A DNA stretch of 9,223 bases from contig CAKQNH010000130.1 in assembly GCA_934255105.1 (NCBI GenBank), forward strand, positions 1 through 9,223, given 5' to 3'. The notes beneath the pieces are model-generated. The model had not been told where the DNA came from. It did not search any database and saw nothing but the letters and a program-made list of their open reading frames with translations. The position numbers and the translations under genes were made by a program. This document shows positions 6,577 to 9,223 of the stretch, piece by piece; the first letter of the stretch is position 1, and every line of letters starts with the position of its first letter. The stretch comes from an uncultured Pirellulaceae bacterium. GTDB taxonomy: Bacteria > Planctomycetota > Planctomycetia > Pirellulales > Pirellulaceae.

Positions 6577-6605
6577 TTGACGCTTTGCTGAGACGTCCAT
6601 AAACT
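6577..6605 (+). promoter_or_regulatory. Sigma70-like promoter of the S10 operon
   Basis: TTGACG (6577-6582), a 17-base spacer and TAAACT (6600-6605) match the consensus at five and four of six positions. Transcription would start near 6612, giving a leader of about 120 bases before rpsJ. In that leader atccag (6618-6623) can pair with ctggat (6675-6680), enclosing gctg (6642-6645) with cagc (6655-6658). S10 operons of other bacteria are controlled through such leaders by free L4; whether this one is cannot be told. Confidence 0.55.
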
Positions 6606-6733
6606 CTCGTGCTTCCCATCCAGAGGAATAGCTCAATCGCGGCTGGCTTGCCAACAGCGACTCTAGCGAATTGCCTGGATAGGACAGGGTACGTTTGTGT
6701 ATTTAGCGTGGCTATGGGTTGAGAGGATAAACT

Positions 6734-7060
6734 GTGTCGGCAGGTTCGCACGAAGTTATTCGCATTCGGATGGAGGCTTACGATCACTCGGTGCTCGACC
6801 AGAGCGCTCAGGAGATCGTAGACACCGCCAAGCGAACGCACTCTGAAGTGCGTGGGCCGATTCCGCTCCCAACGCGTATTGAGCGTTACACGGTGCTGTC
6901 GGGTCCGCATATTGACAAGAAGGCGCGACAGCAGTTCGAGATTCGAACGCACAAGCGACTGATCGACATTCGCCAGGCGACGGCCAAGACCATCGAGGCC
7001 TTGAATAAGCTAAGTTTGCCAGCGGGTGTGGATATCAAAATCAAGGCAACGGCACGGTAG
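6734..7060 (+). CDS. rpsJ: 30S ribosomal protein S10
   Basis: S10 sits in the head of the small subunit and, in other bacteria, also works as NusE in transcription antitermination. The 108 residues are the normal length plus about five extra at the N-terminus. The core starts at [13 protein letters not shown] (6-18). The family signature is [16 protein letters not shown] (32-47), followed by [16 protein letters not shown] (54-69) and RTHKRLIDI (71-79). The start codon is GTG, with gagagg (6721-6726) seven bases upstream. It is the first gene of the S10 operon here, as in most bacteria, but its neighbour upstream is not the usual str cluster (rpsL-rpsG-fusA-tuf); instead there is a long non-coding region. 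The stop is TAG. Confidence 0.98.
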   Translation: MSAGSHEVIRIRMEAYDHSVLDQSAQEIVDTAKRTHSEVRGPIPLPTRIERYTVLSGPHIDKKARQQFEIRTHKRLIDIRQATAKTIEALNKLSLPAGVDIKIKATAR

Positions 7061-7263
7061 TCTGATGTGCGGTAGCTTGGCGACTAGCCGGGCTAGCAGT
7101 GCAGGCGATCTTTGTGTGTGCTTGTATGGATGCCGCCTAGCGGTCACCATGTAAATGTTATTTAATTCAACGAGTCCAGCTCTATGCCACGGAGGCCAGT
7201 TGGGTAACTCGGGGCTAAAGCGGCTCCGGTCCCATTTGGCAAGCGTTTGACGGGAAAGCAGAA
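7061..7263 (+). other. Unusually long rpsJ-rplC spacer with two hairpins
   Basis: The 203-base gap is long for an S10 operon. It can form ctagc-cgg-gctag (7084-7096) and ccgc-cta-gcgg (7133-7143), followed by an AT-rich stretch (about 7150-7170). A 29-codon open frame (7065-7154) runs through it but has no good ribosome site and no known likeness. The spacer could hold an attenuator, a processing site or an internal promoter; I see no strong -35/-10 pair. Confidence 0.4.
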
Positions 7264-7950
7264 ATGACCAAGGGTATCCTCGGCCGTAAGGTCGGTACAA
7301 CGCAGATTTTCCAGGAAGATGGCACCGCCGTCCCTGTGACTGTATTAGAAGTTGGCCCCTGCCATGTTCTTCAGGTCCGCACCGTCGAACGCGATGGCTA
7401 TGAAGCAGTGCAACTCGGCTTCCTAGATAAACCTCGCCGATTGTCGAGCCGCTCTGAGCGTGGGCAAGTTGCCGCGATCAGCAGCAAGCGCTCCAAGCGG
7501 CTTTCTGCCGCAGGCGTTGAGACGCTTGCCAAGCCTGCGTGTGAACCGCAGCGATTCATCCGCGAACTGCGCGGCAAGGCCGCTCATGAAGTCGGCACCC
7601 AAGTCACCGCAGCGATCTTCGACGGTGTTAAGGCCGTGGATGTCACGGGCACCAGCAAAGGCCGCGGTTTCTCTGGCGTTATGAAGCGACATAACTTTGC
7701 CGGTCAACGGGCTACACACGGTGTCAAGAAGTGTCACCGCCACGCCGGTGGTACGGGCATGGCCACCTACCCAGGTCGCGTCTTCAGGGGGCAGAAGATG
7801 GCCGGTCAGTACGGCAATACCAAGACCACCGTTCGCAACCTGAAAATCGCACGTATCGACGCGGACAACAACCTGTTGTTGGTGCGCGGCTCAGTGCCTG
7901 GCCCAACGGGTTCCTACGTGGTGGTTCGCGAGACAAATAAAGTCGGCTAG
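7264..7950 (+). CDS. rplC: 50S ribosomal protein L3
   Basis: L3 is an early-assembly protein of the large subunit, and its long loop reaches toward the peptidyl-transferase centre. The 228 residues are about 20 more than the E. coli protein. The N-terminus is typical (GILGRKVGTTQIF, 4-16). The family signature is at 120-141 (DGVKAVDVTGTSKGRGFSG), followed by KRHNFAGQRATHG (141-153) and VFRGQKMAGQYGN (173-185). The extra length lies in an Arg/Ser/Lys-rich segment around 58-100 (RRLSSRSERG, SSKRSKR), which I associate with planctomycete L3. At the loop tip the sequence is GGTGMATYPG (162-171); the glutamine that PrmB methylates in E. coli L3 is absent, as in many bacteria. ggga (7252-7255) lies eight bases before the ATG. 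The stop is TAG. Confidence 0.97.
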   Translation: MTKGILGRKVGTTQIFQEDGTAVPVTVLEVGPCHVLQVRTVERDGYEAVQLGFLDKPRRLSSRSERGQVAAISSKRSKRLSAAGVETLAKPACEPQRFIRELRGKAAHEVGTQVTAAIFDGVKAVDVTGTSKGRGFSGVMKRHNFAGQRATHGVKKCHRHAGGTGMATYPGRVFRGQKMAGQYGNTKTTVRNLKIARIDADNNLLLVRGSVPGPTGSYVVVRETNKVG

Positions 7951-7956
7951 TACGCA

Positions 7957-7995
7957 ACGGGCTAGCTGCAGATCGCAGGCGACTTGGCTACCCGT
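7957..7995 (+). other. Hairpin in the rplC-rplD spacer
   Basis: acggg (7957-7961) pairs with cccgt (7991-7995) and tagc (7963-7966) with gcta (7987-7990), leaving one bulged c and a 20-base loop. It begins seven bases after the L3 stop. No T-run follows, so it is more likely an RNA stability or processing element, or a chance fold, than a terminator inside this operon. Confidence 0.4.
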
Positions 7996-8061
7996 GAAGA
8001 AGCCGTAAGTTAAGAAGTCAAAGAGTAAAGACGAACGAATTTTTTAGAGTACAAGTCTGAA

Positions 8062-8709
8062 ATGGTCACATTACCAATTTACGATCGAAGCGGTGCCGAG
8101 GTGGGCAAGGTCGACGTCGATCCGGCCGCTATTGCGCCTCGCATCAACAAGCAATTGTTGCACGATGCGGTTGTGATGTACATGTCCAACCTGCGTCAGG
8201 GCACCAAGAAGACCAAGGGCCGTGGCGAAGTATCCGGGACAACCAAGAAGATGTACCGCCAGAAGGGGACTGGAAACGCCCGAGCGGGATCCAAGCGAGC
8301 GCCGCAGCGCCGCGGCGGTGGTCACGCGATGCAGCTCCGCCCACGCAGCTTTTATTACCGTATGCCGCGCAAGGCAGTTCAACTGGCGACGCGGATGGCC
8401 ATCGCATCCAAGCTGATCGACGGCCAGGTAGTGGTGATCGACAGCCTAGACATGGCTGCTCCCAAAACTAAAGAGTTGGCGTTGACGCTCAAGTCGCTGG
8501 GACTTGAAGGTGTGACGACCCTGGTAGCGACAGGCGACTACTCGAGCGTAGTTTACATGAGTGCTCGCAATATCCCCAGCGTGCAAGTCACTCGCGTGGC
8601 CGACTTGAATGCCTTGAGCGTCTTGCGTCCCAAGCGGATGCTGGTCACCAAGGAAGCCTTAGAGACAATGCAGTCGCTCTACCGAGCCCCTGAAGTTGTC
8701 GCTAGTTAG
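8062..8709 (+). CDS. rplD: 50S ribosomal protein L4
   Basis: L4 binds 23S rRNA domain I, lines the exit tunnel and in enterobacteria represses its own operon. The 215 residues are near the usual 200-210. The globular N-terminal part (1-43) contains [16 protein letters not shown] (32-47). The long basic tunnel loop runs from about 45 to 102 with [30 protein letters not shown] and [15 protein letters not shown]. The C-terminal half (103-215) is the alpha/beta domain. The ATG is preceded by only a weak purine-rich stretch (agag near 8046), so translation start may be helped by coupling or by RNA structure. The spacer from L3 is 111 bases, and the stop is TAG. Confidence 0.97.
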   Translation: MVTLPIYDRSGAEVGKVDVDPAAIAPRINKQLLHDAVVMYMSNLRQGTKKTKGRGEVSGTTKKMYRQKGTGNARAGSKRAPQRRGGGHAMQLRPRSFYYRMPRKAVQLATRMAIASKLIDGQVVVIDSLDMAAPKTKELALTLKSLGLEGVTTLVATGDYSSVVYMSARNIPSVQVTRVADLNALSVLRPKRMLVTKEALETMQSLYRAPEVVAS

Positions 8710-8749
8710 ATCGTCTAGAGCATTAGAAATTGTAGTGGAACTGGAAGTC

Positions 8750-9094
8750 ATGAGTGCAGCTAAAACGCCCCGAGCTAAGACGCCCACAGCTAAAACCCCC
8801 AAGCAGGGATTGAAGTTGGAGTCGCATCAAGTAATTCTCCGTCCGTTGGTGACAGAGAAGGGGGTGCATCGCGCAGCCCGCCACAACCACTATGCGTTTG
8901 AAGTCCACCCGCGGGCGTCCAAGATCGACGTGCGTCAGGCAGTGGAGCAACTGTTCAATGTGGTAGTTGAGCGAGTGATGACTCAGAACTGTCACGGAAA
9001 ATCACGCCGCTATCGCCAGCGCATGGGTATGACTGGCGATTGGAAGAAGGCGGTTGTCAAGCTGAATGCCGAACACCGTATCGACTTCTTCTAG
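8750..9094 (+). CDS. rplW: 50S ribosomal protein L23 with repeat-built N-terminal extension
   Basis: L23 lies at the tunnel exit and docks trigger factor and the signal recognition particle. The 114 residues contain a normal core from about residue 24: HQVILRPLVTEKGVHRA (26-42), YAFEVHPRASKIDVRQAVEQLF (48-69) and the basic loop GKSRRYRQRMG (83-93). Residues 4-18 are AKTPR-AKTPT-AKTPK, a small basic repeat extension not found in typical L23. The ATG at 8750 is preferred: it has gtgga (8735-8739) about ten bases upstream. An earlier GTG at 8696 in the same frame would overlap the end of rplD and add 18 unlike residues. The spacer from rplD is 40 bases, and the stop is TAG. Confidence 0.95.
   Translation: MSAAKTPRAKTPTAKTPKQGLKLESHQVILRPLVTEKGVHRAARHNHYAFEVHPRASKIDVRQAVEQLFNVVVERVMTQNCHGKSRRYRQRMGMTGDWKKAVVKLNAEHRIDFF
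8759..8803 (+). repeat. 15-bp in-frame tandem repeat (AKTPx x3) in L23
   Basis: Three 15-base units gctaaaacgccccga, gctaagacgcccaca and gctaaaacccccaag encode AKTPR, AKTPT and AKTPK at residues 4-18 of L23. Differences between copies are mostly at third codon positions or in the fifth codon, suggesting an older duplication kept in frame. Confidence 0.85.
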
Positions 9095-9160
9095 TGAACC
9101 ACAGTCACTCGTAGGTTGTCGACCGCAGGTAATGGCCAGATTAAACATTAGGTAAGTACG

Positions 9161-9223
9161 ATGGGTATTCGCAAATACAAACCAACCTCCGCCGGTCGCA
9201 GAAATGCATCGGTGAGCGATTTC
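9161..9223 (+). CDS. rplB: 50S ribosomal protein L2, 5' part only
   Basis: The first 21 codons are present and encode MGIRKYKPTSAGRRNASVSD and one more Phe. This is the conserved N-terminus of L2, including the KPTSAGRR segment. L2 is needed for subunit joining and peptidyl-transferase activity. aggt (9150-9153) lies seven bases before the ATG. The gene continues past the window's right edge, as expected after rplW in the S10 operon. Confidence 0.93.
   Translation, partial: MGIRKYKPTSAGRRNASVSDF

Larger units (their letters stand above)
6024..6733. other. 710-base non-coding region with repeat cluster before the S10 operon
   Basis: This is the divergent gap between the acidic protein gene and rpsJ. 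It holds an inverted repeat (6077-6109), two tandem repeats (6179-6208 and 6281-6322), a diverged 40-base duplication (6250-6362), a promoter (6577-6605) and a roughly 120-base structured leader. One open frame crosses it on the plus strand (5960-6523), but it overlaps the start of the acidic gene, encodes repeat-derived peptide and resembles nothing I know, so I treat the region as non-coding. Confidence 0.7.

Noticed and set aside
7065..7154. 29-codon frame with four Cys in the rpsJ-rplC spacer
   Set aside because: There is no good ribosome-binding site and it runs through predicted hairpins; a frame of this length is expected by chance.

Overview
The window looks like chromosomal core sequence from a planctomycete, most likely of the Pirellulales (Rhodopirellula/Pirellula-like) group. 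The reasons are the style of the ribosomal proteins (an L3 with an extra Arg/Ser-rich segment), a fast-diverging secreted protein of a type I associate with that group, an MMPL/RND exporter with the half-degenerate motifs I associate with planctomycetes, an HU protein with a long tail, and loosely spaced ribosomal genes. This taxonomic call is inference from protein style; no rRNA is present to settle it.

Layout. At 169-609 (minus) lies an HU-family DNA-binding protein with its own sigma70-like promoter. A divergent gap leads to a large RND/MMPL-family membrane exporter at 849-3386 (plus), whose linker and second extracytoplasmic domain carry in-frame tandem repeats. A small secreted protein of unknown function follows (3537-3914, plus). 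It converges on a dihydrolipoyl dehydrogenase gene (4052-5446, minus), and the short convergent gap is filled by a palindromic/direct repeat element. A gene for an extremely Asp-rich protein follows (5625-6023, minus). A 710-base non-coding stretch (6024-6733) holds several short repeats and ends with a good promoter for the S10 ribosomal operon. That operon runs to the right edge: rpsJ (S10), rplC (L3), rplD (L4), rplW (L23) and the first 21 codons of rplB (L2), in the classical order but with long spacers (203, 111, 40 and 66 bases), several of which can form hairpins.

How the genes relate. Only the ribosomal genes form an obvious functional unit. HU (nucleoid), Lpd (the E3 subunit shared by 2-oxoacid dehydrogenases and the glycine cleavage system), the exporter and the acidic protein look like independent transcription units. 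No E1/E2 partner of Lpd, no mobile element with a transposase, no CRISPR array and no tRNA or rRNA gene is visible.

I did not find a convincing new multi-gene system. The most notable signals are: the repeat element at 3965-4050; the repeat cluster at 6179-6362; TAG as the stop codon in all nine complete genes, with CTAG enriched in the spacers; a shared TTGACG-N17-TARACT promoter pattern in front of HU and S10; the in-frame 12- and 15-bp minisatellites in the exporter and in L23; and the acidic protein.
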